Shown here: piece after piece, positions 43,408 to 54,487 of the stretch
Layout of the letters: every line of letters starts with the position of its first letter
Position numbering within the stretch: position 1 is the first letter of the stretch
Assembly: GCA_949752735.1 (NCBI GenBank)
Contig: OX457043.1
Span: forward strand, 45,837,253 to 45,901,252
Direction of reading: 5' to 3'
Source: Lumbricus terrestris
Lineage: Eukaryota; Annelida; Clitellata; Crassiclitellata; Lumbricidae
Length of the DNA: 64,000 nucleotides
The notes under the pieces: model-generated
Told to the model about the DNA's origin: nothing
Databases searched by the model: none
The model's input: only the letters and a program-made list of their open reading frames with translations
Made by a program: the position numbers and the translations under genes

Positions 43408-46400
43408 TCAAAAGCTGGGACTACGTGATGCTAACTTTCTGATAAATTCTTTCCGATCAAATAATTCCCACGCTGGGTCTTGATTCGCAATATAATTCCC
43501 TTCATTTAAGTCGCACCTGTATTTGGTTTGGATTATAGGTATATTGATCATTGTGTCGTCAGGACATAAGTTAAGGTAAATATCAAAGATTGCAGAGTAT
43601 TTGAAAGGAATCTTAGACTCCAAAGAAGTGTCATCATCGTCCAGTTCCAAGTACCGACCCAAATCATCAAGTTGCACTACTCGTTGTTTGAAAGATGGCA
43701 TGAAGTAACATGGATAAACGTCATGCTGATAAAACTCACAGACGCAAAACGTGAGCCTCTCTACCAAAAAGGCCAGATTATTTTGCGCTATTTTATTTCC
43801 ATCCTTCCATTCAAATCCCTCTTGGATATTTAGAGCCTCCATGCAAAAGAGAAGAGATGTTTTCAATTCGTAAGTAGCCTTTCGATTACTGTAAAGTATG
43901 AATTTGCAAACGATATATGCTGCCTTTATCGAAGATGAACTTTCTCTTATGATTCGACTCTCTAAAGGTGCAAACGAAATTTTGGCAAATGTGTCGGAAA
44001 AGACAGAATGAGGCATATGTGGATTGGAAGGATCAAAACGTGGTCGATCAAAGACCAATATACAACCGTCTGCATTCCCAGCTGTGTTTATTGAAAATGG
44101 CAGTTGGTCTTTTAAACACGATTCCTCCACATGAACACAAGCAACTACGTCAATTGATAAATCGACAAAAAGAAAACCACCCTCGCCATCTTCAATAGGA
44201 TTAATCATCCTTAGATGGACGGTCTTACACAGACCAGCAGGTTTTGCGGATTCGATTTTTTCTCTATCTGTCAAGTTCCATTCGAAAAGATGTTCGTCTT
44301 GCCAGAAATTTGGATCATGCAAGACGTCTTCTAAAATAATCTGGAATCTAGAATTGACTTCGTCAGTTAGCAAACAGTGATCTAAGTTGAAGAAACAGTC
44401 AAACTTCCCATCACTCTGCCTCCCCTTTGCATTGCCACTTTTCCGTCTCAATTGAAAGTATCCATTTGGACCCAGTGGATGTGGAAATACGTCACAAAGC
44501 TGACTAAATTTAACCAGTTTGAAGTTAAAATCAAAGTCTGCTGAAATGACAACTTTTGTTTCTTCATCTGCACTTCCGACTAACATCGGTTGACACTCAA
44601 ATCGCCCGTCTCGTTCGTTTATACCATCGGCCAAACGATCAATGAAGCGCTGAACAGGTGGTTTTAGTTGGCTTATTCTTCGTCTGTTGAGGCCAAAAAA
44701 GTCGTTTTCGATCCAAATCTTCCAAATTGCTTCTTCTGACGATTCGTCTGGACGACGTGATTGAGACTGTATTTTAATCATTTCAACTAGTTTTCTCTTC
44801 GATAATTCTGTCACATGAACCCTGCTGAGTACGCGCGTAATATATGTGGACGTGTGCAGCAACTTCTTTCCGATTGGTAAATACTTTGCGTTGTCTATGT
44901 TGATTTTCACCGATTCTCGTAGTTGTCTAAGATCTCGAGGTGTGTTTCCTTTTTTGTCTTTTATGCTTTCATCCGCTCCGTGCTGGATTAAACGCTCATA
45001 CTGATAATCCGTTTCAGCGTAATGTAACGGAGTTTTTCCATACATATCAACTGCGTTGGCACTAGAAGTTATTTCCAATAAAACCCCCGTTAGGTCTAGA
45101 ACGCGATGTACATTGCTTATGAAATATGGTGGCATGACAGCGTAGTGAAGAGGAGTTCTTCCTTTATCGTCAGTTGCATTGGCTGATTGCCGGAAATTCT
45201 CTGTGTTTAGGAGAATCCCATGAACCATTTGATCGAGTCTTGTAGGGTCTAGTATTCTTTTGGCTGCCGTCATAGGTCTGTCTTCAAGTGCGTATTTTGA
45301 AGCTTTGGAGATGATCAGTCGATGAAGTGGACCTCGACCTCTCTCGTCAACCCTTGCCACCTCGACTGGTGCTTCGTCCACTGATTCTACCGAGTTACGA
45401 ATGGCACCGCGATCCTTAAGGGCTTTAAAGGTCTCCAAAGTAAGTTGCTTGGAAGACTTGACTGCCAAATCAAGCGGTGTACGTCCTTTGGAGTCAATAG
45501 CATTCACATTTAATTCTTTTACAGCCAACAATAATTCGACAATTTCATCCTTAAATTGAGTGGCTTTCTTATCAAAATTGAGGATTTCAATTGCTTCAGA
45601 TGGATCCACTGTTTTCTCTCCCAATTTATTCTCCAGAAAATCTTCACGATGATTCATCATTCGTTTAAGAAACCCCTTGCAGAAGAAATGCCAATCACAC
45701 CAGTTCCTATTTGGGTCATAGACAGCTGCGTGCAAAGCAGTAAATCCATGATAGTCACGCAGATTAACGGAAGCGTTATGGCTAAGCAGCAGCCGCATTA
45801 CTGAGACATGATGTGATTCAGCCGCTATAATCAAAGCAGTTGCTCCATATTCGTCTCTTGCGTCAAGGTCGAGTTTCAATCCTGATTTCTGCTCCCAGTT
45901 AAACAAAGTTTCAATGACACGAGAGCAGCCATTCTGGGAAGCGATTATCAAAGGTGTCTGGCCATGAGCATTTCTCATGTTGACGTTTGCGCCTTTCTCC
46001 AATAGCAATTGCAGCACATAGTTTAGAGTTTTATTCTGCAAAAGTTGCCATCTGCATTTTTTGGCGAGATAATCGTCAAAGATATTTATACATTCCATTA
46101 TGACATCGTGGAGAGGTGTATCCAAATCCTTGTCCTGGTAGTTTACATTAAATTTCTTCGAGCTCATAAGAATACGTGCAATATCTTTTATGCTCTTGCA
46201 TTTTATCTCACGTTGTATATCGTAACATAGCACTTCCATAATATCGACAATGTTCTTGCTTTTCATTTCAGAGAGGAGTTTATATCGCTCATCCGTTTCC
46301 ATGATACATGTAATTGTCGTGATCATGCAACGAAAGCTTTCTCCAAGATGTTGCTCTGAATATATGCATCGATCGCCACTGAGCAATAACTTAACCATTT

Positions 46401-47961
46401 TCGGTTGAGTCGATTTCACGGCGAGTTCGAGCGCAATGTCTCCAAGCGGTACACGTATTGTCTCCAGGGGCGCACATTTTTCTGTCCAAACTATTTCAGC
46501 AACGACGTGTCGACCATCGGATTTCGTGATTCCAATTGACACGAAACCTCTCTTATCCGAAAATTCCTTTGCATTTTCTTTATATTTCTGATCTTCTTTA
46601 GTTAATTTGCCAGAAATCCGACGACTGTGCTTCAAAATAACCTCAACAACTTTTATGTCACGCTTTGTGACAGCAGAGTGTAATGGTGTCTTATTAGAGA
46701 TAAGCGATGTATCATAGGGGTTCACAATAAAAACACAAATTCCTCGGCGCAGTAACACATCCACGACAGCTGCATGACCATTCTTAGCCGCAAGATAAAA
46801 CGGCGTTTTCAAGGTTTGTTTATTAACATCCACAGTAGCATTGTTGTCCAGTAAAATCTCAACAATCGAACTGTGACCGTATTGGCAGGCTAAATGAAGT
46901 GGAGTCTTCATCTTGTTGTCACACGCATCAACATTCGCTCCGTTCAATATCAAGTTCTCAACGATTTCTGCATGCTCCCTCGCAGCTGCAAGGTGGTCGT
47001 GGAGTGGTGTCTCTTGCAATGAGGAGACTGACTTGGTGCTCGAATAACGACTTAATGGATCTTTTAAGATTTCAAAATTACCATCCTGCGATGCGGAGTT
47101 GTGTGGAACGTGAACAACATCAGCTTTGTTTCTACTGGGATGCTTCGAAAGTTCCAATTCATCTGGAAGAATTTCATTTAGATCAAGTTTAAAACTCGAG
47201 AGTACTTTTCTTTTCTCTGATTGCGTGAACAAACTCTTTACCAAAGCGTTTCGGTCATTTCTTGCAGCAAGATGGAGAGCAGTTTCGCCATTCTTATTAA
47301 CTGCGTTGATTCCACCGACATATTCTATTAGTGCGTTTGCAATTTCCGCGCAACCCATTTCAGCAGTGATAGGGAGAGAGGTGTGACATATGACAGAGGA
47401 AATTAAGCTTGTGACAGAGATGGTGACAGTATTTGTATCTGCGTTGCTTTTCAGCGATCCATGTGCAAATGTTAAGTGACCGTTTTCTGGAATTTTTGGA
47501 ATCGTAGTCATGTCGAATGTTTTTCGCGAAGCAACACCTTCATTCTTATTCAGTAGCTTTTTTACAGTAGCATACATCTGCGAACGAATGTCTTTGTTTG
47601 GGTCCAGCTCATTCAGATCCACCGATGACTTCAGCAATGTTCTAACAGTCTTTGTGTCATGATCCTCTACTGCAAGGTAAAGCTGACTAAAGCCTTGTTC
47701 TCCATCGTTCTCACAGACTACCCCAATGTCTTCTTCTTTTACTGCTTCTTTTACTTTTTCCTTTTCATTCTCTTGTTCTACATGTATTTTCTCCTCCACC
47801 ATGTCTTCCTCATCCTCCAGATTTATTTTATACAGCTCCTCAATTGCATGTGTGTATGAGTATTCAATTGAATCAGCACTCATCGTTTCATAATAATCAA
47901 AAAGTGGTGAAGTGGCATCAGATTCTGTTTGGCTGTTTTCTTCAGCAAACTGCTCTTCCAT
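43408..47961 (-). CDS. ankyrin-repeat protein with C-terminal Mab-21/cGAS-like nucleotidyltransferase domain
   Basis: 1517 residues in a single exon, from the ATG at 47961 (context CAACAATGG) to TGA at 43408. Residues 1-110 are acidic. From about 205 to 1011 there are about 13 ankyrin repeats, clear ones at 228 (ALHLAARN), 353 (TPLHLACQYGH), 386, 425, 509, 669, 708, 741, 828, 934 and 975, a protein-binding solenoid. From about 1100 to 1490 the sequence fits a Mab-21 domain: G1129-S1130, then D1142 and D1144 (twelve residues from Ser to the first Asp, the same spacing as Ser213 to Glu225 in human cGAS), and a third acid in FLFVDLSIDVV at D1267. A helical C-half follows (ISFAPLESRII.., KAAY.., LKTSLLF.ME..). 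Active cGAS-like receptors need exactly such a GS and acidic triad. I see no cGAS-type zinc ribbon. I infer an innate sensor or a structural Mab-21 relative; enzymatic activity is unproven. Confidence 0.93.
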   Translation of the reverse strand: MEEQFAEENSQTESDATSPLFDYYETMSADSIEYSYTHAIEELYKINLEDEEDMVEEKIHVEQENEKEKVKEAVKEEDIGVVCENDGEQGFSQLYLAVEDHDTKTVRTLLKSSVDLNELDPNKDIRSQMYATVKKLLNKNEGVASRKTFDMTTIPKIPENGHLTFAHGSLKSNADTNTVTISVTSLISSVICHTSLPITAEMGCAEIANALIEYVGGINAVNKNGETALHLAARNDRNALVKSLFTQSEKRKVLSSFKLDLNEILPDELELSKHPSRNKADVVHVPHNSASQDGNFEILKDPLSRYSSTKSVSSLQETPLHDHLAAAREHAEIVENLILNGANVDACDNKMKTPLHLACQYGHSSIVEILLDNNATVDVNKQTLKTPFYLAAKNGHAAVVDVLLRRGICVFIVNPYDTSLISNKTPLHSAVTKRDIKVVEVILKHSRRISGKLTKEDQKYKENAKEFSDKRGFVSIGITKSDGRHVVAEIVWTEKCAPLETIRVPLGDIALELAVKSTQPKMVKLLLSGDRCIYSEQHLGESFRCMITTITCIMETDERYKLLSEMKSKNIVDIMEVLCYDIQREIKCKSIKDIARILMSSKKFNVNYQDKDLDTPLHDVIMECINIFDDYLAKKCRWQLLQNKTLNYVLQLLLEKGANVNMRNAHGQTPLIIASQNGCSRVIETLFNWEQKSGLKLDLDARDEYGATALIIAAESHHVSVMRLLLSHNASVNLRDYHGFTALHAAVYDPNRNWCDWHFFCKGFLKRMMNHREDFLENKLGEKTVDPSEAIEILNFDKKATQFKDEIVELLLAVKELNVNAIDSKGRTPLDLAVKSSKQLTLETFKALKDRGAIRNSVESVDEAPVEVARVDERGRGPLHRLIISKASKYALEDRPMTAAKRILDPTRLDQMVHGILLNTENFRQSANATDDKGRTPLHYAVMPPYFISNVHRVLDLTGVLLEITSSANAVDMYGKTPLHYAETDYQYERLIQHGADESIKDKKGNTPRDLRQLRESVKINIDNAKYLPIGKKLLHTSTYITRVLSRVHVTELSKRKLVEMIKIQSQSRRPDESSEEAIWKIWIENDFFGLNRRRISQLKPPVQRFIDRLADGINERDGRFECQPMLVGSADEETKVVISADFDFNFKLVKFSQLCDVFPHPLGPNGYFQLRRKSGNAKGRQSDGKFDCFFNLDHCLLTDEVNSRFQIILEDVLHDPNFWQDEHLFEWNLTDREKIESAKPAGLCKTVHLRMINPIEDGEGGFLFVDLSIDVVACVHVEESCLKDQLPFSINTAGNADGCILVFDRPRFDPSNPHMPHSVFSDTFAKISFAPLESRIIRESSSSIKAAYIVCKFILYSNRKATYELKTSLLFCMEALNIQEGFEWKDGNKIAQNNLAFLVERLTFCVCEFYQHDVYPCYFMPSFKQRVVQLDDLGRYLELDDDDTSLESKIPFKYSAIFDIYLNLCPDDTMINIPIIQTKYRCDLNEGNYIANQDPAWELFDRKEFIRKLASRSPSF

Positions 47962-48700
47962 TGTTGATATCAGTTACGATTTCAATCATTCAATCAATCA
48001 ATCAAAGTTTGTTATTCTGCAACCAGAGTATGCATGACAGGTTTACACATCTTGCTCATTGGGTACAAAAAAGGGGAGGTCCTAAAGGCATAAAATAATC
48101 ACGCTATCTAGGGACACCAACTAATATATTGAGTTGACGATGTGAGGTGGCCATGACGAAGTCTTTGCAAAACCAACATAGTGATTGACAAAAGTGAAAA
48201 GTGATTTGCGTGACTTCAGACTCAAACAAAGTCTTTTCTTGTAAATTTGCAATCCATTTTTGTTCAGTTCAGCGCGCCATTCAGAAGATACAGATGTTGA
48301 TCATATTATATGGACACGTGTTCTAGTTGCCATCTATCTGTGATAATGTATGCATGTGCATTAGCAAACTGAATACAGTGAATAGCTATATATACATCGA
48401 TATGAAGTCCTAGAAGGAGAAGGATGATATGGATGATGCAGCGAATTTGAAGGGGGAAAAAGATAATGAGGTGAAATCGGAGAGAAGAAGAATGCGGCGA
48501 ACAATTATCAGTGCTAAGTAGGCCTATTACATGTATAAGCATCCAACTTTTACACTCTACTCTATCAATACCACACTAACAGGTGCATGATTCAGAGATT
48601 CGATACAACTTTCGGTTGAGCTGTAACCTTCAGATGTCGTGTCAGGATGATCGCACATACATGCCTTACCTCATGAGGTGGCCATTCTTTGAGACTTATT
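47962..48700. other. 5' flank of the ANK/Mab-21 gene
   Basis: Begins with an (ATCA)n patch at 47985-48003. No TATA box or upstream exon can be named with confidence. Confidence 0.45.
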
Positions 48701-48708
48701 TTTATTAT

Positions 48709-48904
48709 CACTGCATCGCGTAAACCGGAGGGTTGCAAATTCGAATCCACCTAAAGTCGCCGTTTAGGGACCTTGAACAAGTCCTTCACTAGCAATTGAT
48801 CGGACGCTTCGGCGTGAAACTCCGACGCAGTGTCCGCGCTTTAGTCGGGAGCGCCTCTGAGTAGAGATTGAAAAGGCGCTATAGAAATGGAGTAATAGAT
48901 AAAT
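48709..48904 (+). mobile_element. tRNA-derived SINE, family S1
   Basis: Diverged head with B box AAATTCGAATCC, body CCTAAAGTCGCCGTTTAGG and TTCGGCGTGAAACTCCGACGC, and the best-preserved tail: GGGAGCGCCTCTGAGTAG..TTGAAAAGGCGCTATAGAAAT, ending in short A/T-rich repeats. Confidence 0.86.
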
Positions 48905-49316
48905 AAATATTATTATAATGCGCGAAATACAAAATGGGCGTTGCCGCGTTGGTTAAGCCTGCATGATTCCTCAACGAATAGTATACGCTCACCTTCGCGA
49001 AGACTCTATACGCCACAGACGTAAATCAACAGAATTTAGTTTTATTCACCATCTTAGACGACCGTCCTCGTACACGCATACGGACGACAACTTGCTGCAA
49101 CATTTGAAAGGAACACTGTATGTATTTAAATAAACTTGACAGCTTACTAATAATATCTGCATAATTGTAAGAGATACGCATCAGTGACTCTGTAACTTCT
49201 GTTACATTAAAGCATTCGAGAACTACAGAGAAAACCACACTCTGGGAATTTCCAGCAAAACAGCCAGCGGTGAATAGGCAAAAAAGATCGTACGCAGTAG
49301 GTGTCAGGGCTGTGTG

Positions 49317-49544
49317 AGTGTGTGCATACCAAAAAGGATTTTTAATAAAAATTACTGTAGGCTACCAATAATATTGCACCTTTTGCACAATCGACCGGTA
49401 ACGATAACCGTTGACTCCAGAACACCACGGTAGTGTGTGCATACCAAAAAGGATTTTTAATAAAAATTACTGTAGGCTACCAATAATATTGCACCTTTTG
49501 CACAATCGACCGGTAACGATAACCGTTGACTCCAGAACACCACG
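49317..49544 (+). repeat. perfect tandem duplication, 113-bp unit
   Basis: 49317-49429 and 49432-49544 are identical as far as I can read, beginning AGTGTGTGCATACCAAAAAG and ending CCAGAACACCACG, with 2 bases between. The lack of differences implies recent origin or an assembly artefact. Confidence 0.93.
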
Positions 49545-49689
49545 ACTCTTCTGAAAGTTTCTTGAAGCCTGAAGGATTGCACTTACCTAGGAAGATTAAA
49601 AGTCTAATAAAAATAATAATAGGCCTAATAATAACACGCATGACGCATGCTCTTGTAAACGTGGCACAATGGTCTCAGTCAAAGGCTCG

Positions 49690-49979
49690 CTTGGAATGAC
49701 TTGCTCAATGCTCACTGCATAGGCTTCGGTAGACAAGCTAGATATTCTTCAATAAACGACATTGTGCTTCGTGACCTCATCATGGCAGGCATGTATATTG
49801 TATACCGTCGATCAAAGAGCCAGCTTCCCCCCACCCGTATGGATGGGAAAGACCTGATGGTAAAGTCCTCATTCCATGGAAAAGTGGGCGTATGGGATGA
49901 CACCATTGTCGACAGTCTAACACCATCGTACCTGGCTGAGATTTCTGCAATGTCGAGTGGAGCTAGGTTACAGAATTAG
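49690..49979 (+). pseudogene. LINE ORF2 C-terminal fragment (restriction-like endonuclease type)
   Basis: A 92-codon frame reads SSINDIVLRDLIMAG, then DGKDLMV..FHGKVGVWDDTIVD and TPSYLAEISAMSSGAR. This follows the layout ND...R.L..AG, DGKRPDG......WD.TVVD..A.SY common at the C-terminus of retroelement ORFs in marine invertebrates and reminiscent of a restriction-like endonuclease fold. It is a lone fragment without the RT core. Confidence 0.5.
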
Positions 49980-50110
49980 CCGCTGATAGAAATAAGCATA
50001 ATACTCGGGCTTCAGACGAAACTTGTCAGTATATAAGCCTATACCATACCAGTAAAGAGCGGCCTACTTTCATGCACTGATTTTAATTAGATGCCGTGGA
50101 GCACCAGGAT

Positions 50111-50261
50111 CAGTGGCGTGGGCAAGGGGGGTTTCGGGGTTAACCCCCCCATTGGGAAAAAGGTTTTTAAGATTATTTATCCATTTAAATAAGAAAAATA
50201 GCAAAAAAACAGGGTGTCCGGACATAAAACCACCCCATATGAATTCCTGGCTACGTCACTG
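50111..50261. mobile_element. hAT-like MITE M2, short third copy (inverted)
   Basis: 151 bp from CAGTGGCGTGGGC to CTACGTCACTG. The interior CCATTTAAATAAGAAAAA matches M2 in reverse orientation, and the CCCCCC/GGGGGG blocks of M2 are retained. No clean target duplication is visible. Confidence 0.7.
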
Positions 50262-50385
50262 GCCACGATGTTTAGGCCTACTTCGTCAAGAGTGTCATTT
50301 ATAAGGTTAAAGCTAGCTTGCTCGTCTGTTCGATGCGACCGACTAATTTTCCATATAGCCGCAATAATAGGGTCTATGACCTCGA

Positions 50386-50755
50386 CTCAACTCATTTTCA
50401 CTGAATTAATTAAGATAGATCTACATGGTCATCGATGCCCGTTTTAATGTGCGCCACGCCATTTAACAGTCACTTGAAATGTGCGGACCATACTAGAAAA
50501 CGAGACATTTCTTTACACTAATGCAAAATTAGATACAAATTTCTTTGACATCAAAACACTCTGATAGCAAAAGGGCCTCCAACAAGTTTGAAGCTGAAGC
50601 GGAGTGTATAGACTAACTGTATTTGTGTGTCAAGAAACAAATTTTCGTATTAGACCTACTATAAAATACTTGTAAGTTTAAGTGTCGTGTACCCTACGGT
50701 GCTACCATACTGCTACAGAAGCTGTACTGGTTTGGGTATGTGGTTGTATGGACTT
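50386..50755 (+). repeat. segmental duplication D1, copy 1
   Basis: Aligns with 51411-51809 from CTCAACTCATTTTCACTGAA to GGTTGTATGGACT. Copy 2 has about 28 extra bases (around 51487-51514) and scattered substitutions. Confidence 0.9.
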
Positions 50756-51410
50756 TTAGCCTTGCATGCAGTCAGCCCCTTGTAATACATCTTTCTACTG
50801 TGTTCTTTCAGAACTTCCCGCTCATTGTCCTTTGCCGGCTACTTGCCCTAGAGGTCGCCGGTGTTGGATGCTGACGAGAGGCGAATCCACTCCAGGTCCC
50901 GGTCAGACGGGGTGGGGTGCTTGTAGGCCTAGTGCTTATAAGGCTCAGAGGGAGAATCATGCCTCAGATGCCTGGCTGCTTCATGTTATAACTGGGTATT
51001 GGTCGGCTTGCACTACATGTGTGGCTGACAGGACCCACACATCTGGTGACCTTATACTGACCTGGGACTTTATCTAGGGGGAACAAGCTGTACGTCTTTC
51101 GAGTATCAGCCTGAGCTCATTCCCTGTGCAGACAATATCACAGTATACACATAAGACTGTCATAAGTTGATACATGTATCTGTGGCTATGAACTGTGCAC
51201 TGTGTGCAGCTCGAATCTGCCCACACATACAAAACCACAGAGGTCGTCGTGAAGACACAAGCCTTTTTGAAAAACGTGTGGCGTTGCAAAGCAATGCAAA
51301 ATATGTCATGTGTAAGAACAATCGGTCAAATTCGGGGGGAGGGGGGCAAATGGCTGAGACTTCCATATAGCGGCTATATGGAAAATGCGAACTATAGTCG
51401 GTCGCATCGT

Positions 51411-51809
51411 CTCAACTCATTTTCACTGAATTAATTAAGATACATGGTCATCGATGCCCGTTTTAATGTGCGCCACGCCATTTAACTTAAGACCTGCGTG
51501 TAGTTCGCTCAGCCACTTGAAATGTGCAGACCATACTAGAAAACGAGACATTTCTTTACACTAATGCAAAATTATAAACAAATCTCTTTGACATCAAAAC
51601 ACTCCGATAGCAAAAGGGCCTCCAACAAGTTTGAAGCTGAAGCGGAGTGTATAGACTAACTGTATTTGTGTGTCAAGAACCAAATTTCCGTATTATATGC
51701 CTACCATAAAATACTTGTACGTTTAAGTGTCGTGTACCTAATACCTATACAGTGCTACCTTACTGCTAGAGAAGCTGTGCTGGTTTGGGTCTGTGGTTGT
51801 ATGGACTAT
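51411..51809 (+). repeat. segmental duplication D1, copy 2
   Basis: Second copy about 1.03 kb downstream of the first. Its left flank (51371-51409) is an inverted version of 50331-50361, so the rearrangement was more complex than simple duplication. Confidence 0.9.
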
Positions 51810-51840
51810 TATAACGAATAATTGCAAATGGGCACACAAT

Positions 51841-51877
51841 GATAATAATAATAATAATAATCATAATATTGATAATA

Positions 51878-51931
<54 letters not shown>

Positions 51932-51932
51932 T
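51841..51932 (+). repeat. (AAT)n microsatellite
   Basis: Imperfect AAT/GAT array that follows D1 copy 2. Confidence 0.95.
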
Positions 51933-52438
51933 ACTTTGCTACACTTGAATTAGCTTAACTATAGCACCATTGCTCAAGAAGGGCCTGAGTAACCAGTAGG
52001 CCTACACTAATTAGCAGGTGCTGTTACAAATGGTACACAAACTAAACAAGAAGGACCCAAGAACTGAATTGGGAAGCTACATGTATGTAGTAAGGAAGTT
52101 ATTTTGTTTTCTAAACGATCAAGGAACAAAACACTTCAAAATTTGACATTTTAATTGGGATAGGGGACAATCTATAGGAGTAAAGGAAAGAAAGGGAGGA
52201 ATGGAGATAATGGGAAGGGAGAGAAAGGGTTGTGCATTCCTATAATTCCATTAAAGGGCCTTGTACAGGTCGACAGGTTGAAACCTTCATTCTGTTCAAC
52301 CGATAAATCCAGCTTTTTATAATCCAACTCTGCATGGTGCGACTCTTTCCCCTCGCAGTATCGCACTGCCCATAATATAACCAACCGTGGCTCCATGAAA
52401 TCAGCCGCCTTCGTCTTGTTACATGTTTAACGACACTT

Positions 52439-52524
52439 CCATATCAAAGATGATTAGTGTCGCCCTCCTCCTTTATCCAAGCTTGGGACTGGCACTGGCA
52501 GAGAACAACCAGTGACGGAGTTCT
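52439..52524 (+). repeat. dispersed repeat R3, copy
   Basis: Block CAAAGATGATTAGTGTCGCC, CTCCTTTATCCAAGCTTGGG, ACTGGCACTGGCAGAG and CAGTGACGGAGTTC. Relatives at 53917-54012 and 63008-63110 in the same orientation and 35357-35422 in reverse. Confidence 0.75.
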
Positions 52525-53282
52525 TTTCTCAACCTAAATACAACCCAAAGTGCGAGTTCTTACGTCGATTCCTACGTCGATCTCTGTCTTTATTTCTCTC
52601 TATCCCTATACTCTCCATTTCCCCTCTCAGGTTTCACTCAGCGCCCAACTATAATATTCCTCTTGAGTCGCTCAATTTAAGAACGCCAGAAGAAGAAAGC
52701 GACCTAGTATCGATCCTAGCAATTTGGCATCTCCAGATTTTACCTCAGGATTAGGGTAGTGGTGGTAAACACTGACACGAAGAGCGCACTGGTGTGGAAT
52801 CACTTCCCGCTCAATTCTCTGTCTCTGTCTGTCTGTCTCTCTGTCTCTCTTATGAGTTATAGTAGGCTAAACAGTAACTTTTGCTGTCTTGTAACTAGTT
52901 ACTATAACTGAGTACACTTTCAACAGTAATAAGCTAACACGAATAGTATTGTAATTGTTCATAGGACTTTCCCTCATATTGTTCGCCACGACGCCACGCA
53001 CGTGAAATCGCTTATAGTAGGCCTATATACCTACTATTTCTAGTAGGGATAGGTACTATATAGCTTATATTATTTATCGTCCAGACGATAGTACTATCGC
53101 TCACAGTATTTTTTTCTTATTTGTGATGTGGGTCTACCATATTTTCAATCTATTGGTTCTGTGTGGTAGAAACTAGAGACAGTGTTAAGTTAAATGTACA
53201 TATAGGCATCAAGAAAATAGTTGCATTACAAGGAAAGCAAACAAAAAAAACAGACTCGTGTGACGGACTCATATTTTCTGTT

Positions 53283-53628
53283 ATGGAAGTCGGTTGGGCG
53301 ACCTAGTATCCTCGCAATTTGGCATCTCCAGGTTTTACCCCAGCCACTAGAACCAAGTGGCATATGACCCTAACAGTCATACCAGAACCTCCTCTAACTG
53401 CTCTCGCCCGCTGGACCTTGAAACAAAAGACGTGTAATTGTGTTATGCGCAGCGTGACGGACTACTTTAAGTTTTTGCTATGGAAGTCGGTTGGGCGACC
53501 TAGTATCCTCGCAATTTGGCATCTCCAGGTTTTACCCCAGCCACTAAAACCAAGTGGCATATGACCCTAACAGTCACACCAGAACCTCCTCTAACTGCTC
53601 TCGCCCGCTGGACCTTGAAACAAAAGAC
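53283..53628 (+). repeat. tandem duplication D2 (period 197 bp)
   Basis: 149-bp blocks 53283-53431 and 53480-53628 (ATGGAAGTCGGTTGGGCGAC to AAACAAAAGAC) are nearly identical. A shorter relative (CGACCTAGTATC.., AATTTGGCATCTCCAG) lies at 52700-52752. Confidence 0.9.
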
Positions 53629-53916
53629 ATGACTTGCATGAATTGTAAATTGTAAACTGATTAGGCTATAGAAAGAATATATCTAAAAGATTAAGAGATT
53701 AATATTTAATTGACAGCCTAAGAGCAAATTTTAACCAAATCTCTATAGTCTCAGCTATACGAGATTCGACCAAAACAGATATCTGCTCAACTGATATCCA
53801 CGCATCTAGATATGCTCAATGAAACTGCAGCAAACGGTTTTCCTTGACCTTATTGGCTGAACGTCTATAGTCCTAACTCGGCCAGTAGTTATAGAACACG
53901 TAATTTCAGTTTAACG

Positions 53917-54012
53917 ACATGGTGTGATAGCAGAGACCATTAGCGTCACCTCCTCCTTTATCCAGGCTTGGGTCTGGCACTGTTAGAGTGTGGACAGTGG
54001 TGGAGTTAAACG
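53917..54012 (+). repeat. dispersed repeat R3, copy
   Basis: GACCATTAGCGTCACCTCC, TCCTTTATCCAGGCTTGGG, TCTGGCACTG and GTGGTGGAGTT, aligned with 52439-52524. Confidence 0.7.
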
Positions 54013-54487
54013 CGGCCTGTTTTTGCTAGGACGCTGATAAACGTCATATGCAACCGATGACGTCATAAACTATTGTTGATCTGCTAAGAGCCTTCTATAT
54101 GTAAGAATAATATCAAACTTAACCACGTTCAATCTCGCTCAAATTACTATGCCGTGAGCGTTGATTTAAACTCTGGTAATTATTATCCAAGGCCATCTCA
54201 GATCTTTTGAGAGTCTATAGGCACAGCGATGGTGAGAAGGTTTTGGACCAGTCGGAAGAAATCTCAGGAGACTATAAAAATTAACTTTCTTTAGGCAGCT
54301 GTTCTTTGACGAGATGACGTCACAATCCTCAACAATCGAATGAAAGTGGTGACGCATAAGAAGCTGCAGAGAGTTAACCAGCGCCCCTAGAAACGCCTGC
54401 CGGAGCAGATTGCCTAGACCGGGGCTAATTTTCGCCCAATGGTGTCGATGTTTAGATATAGCGTTGCCATGCACATTGCCTCCCAAC

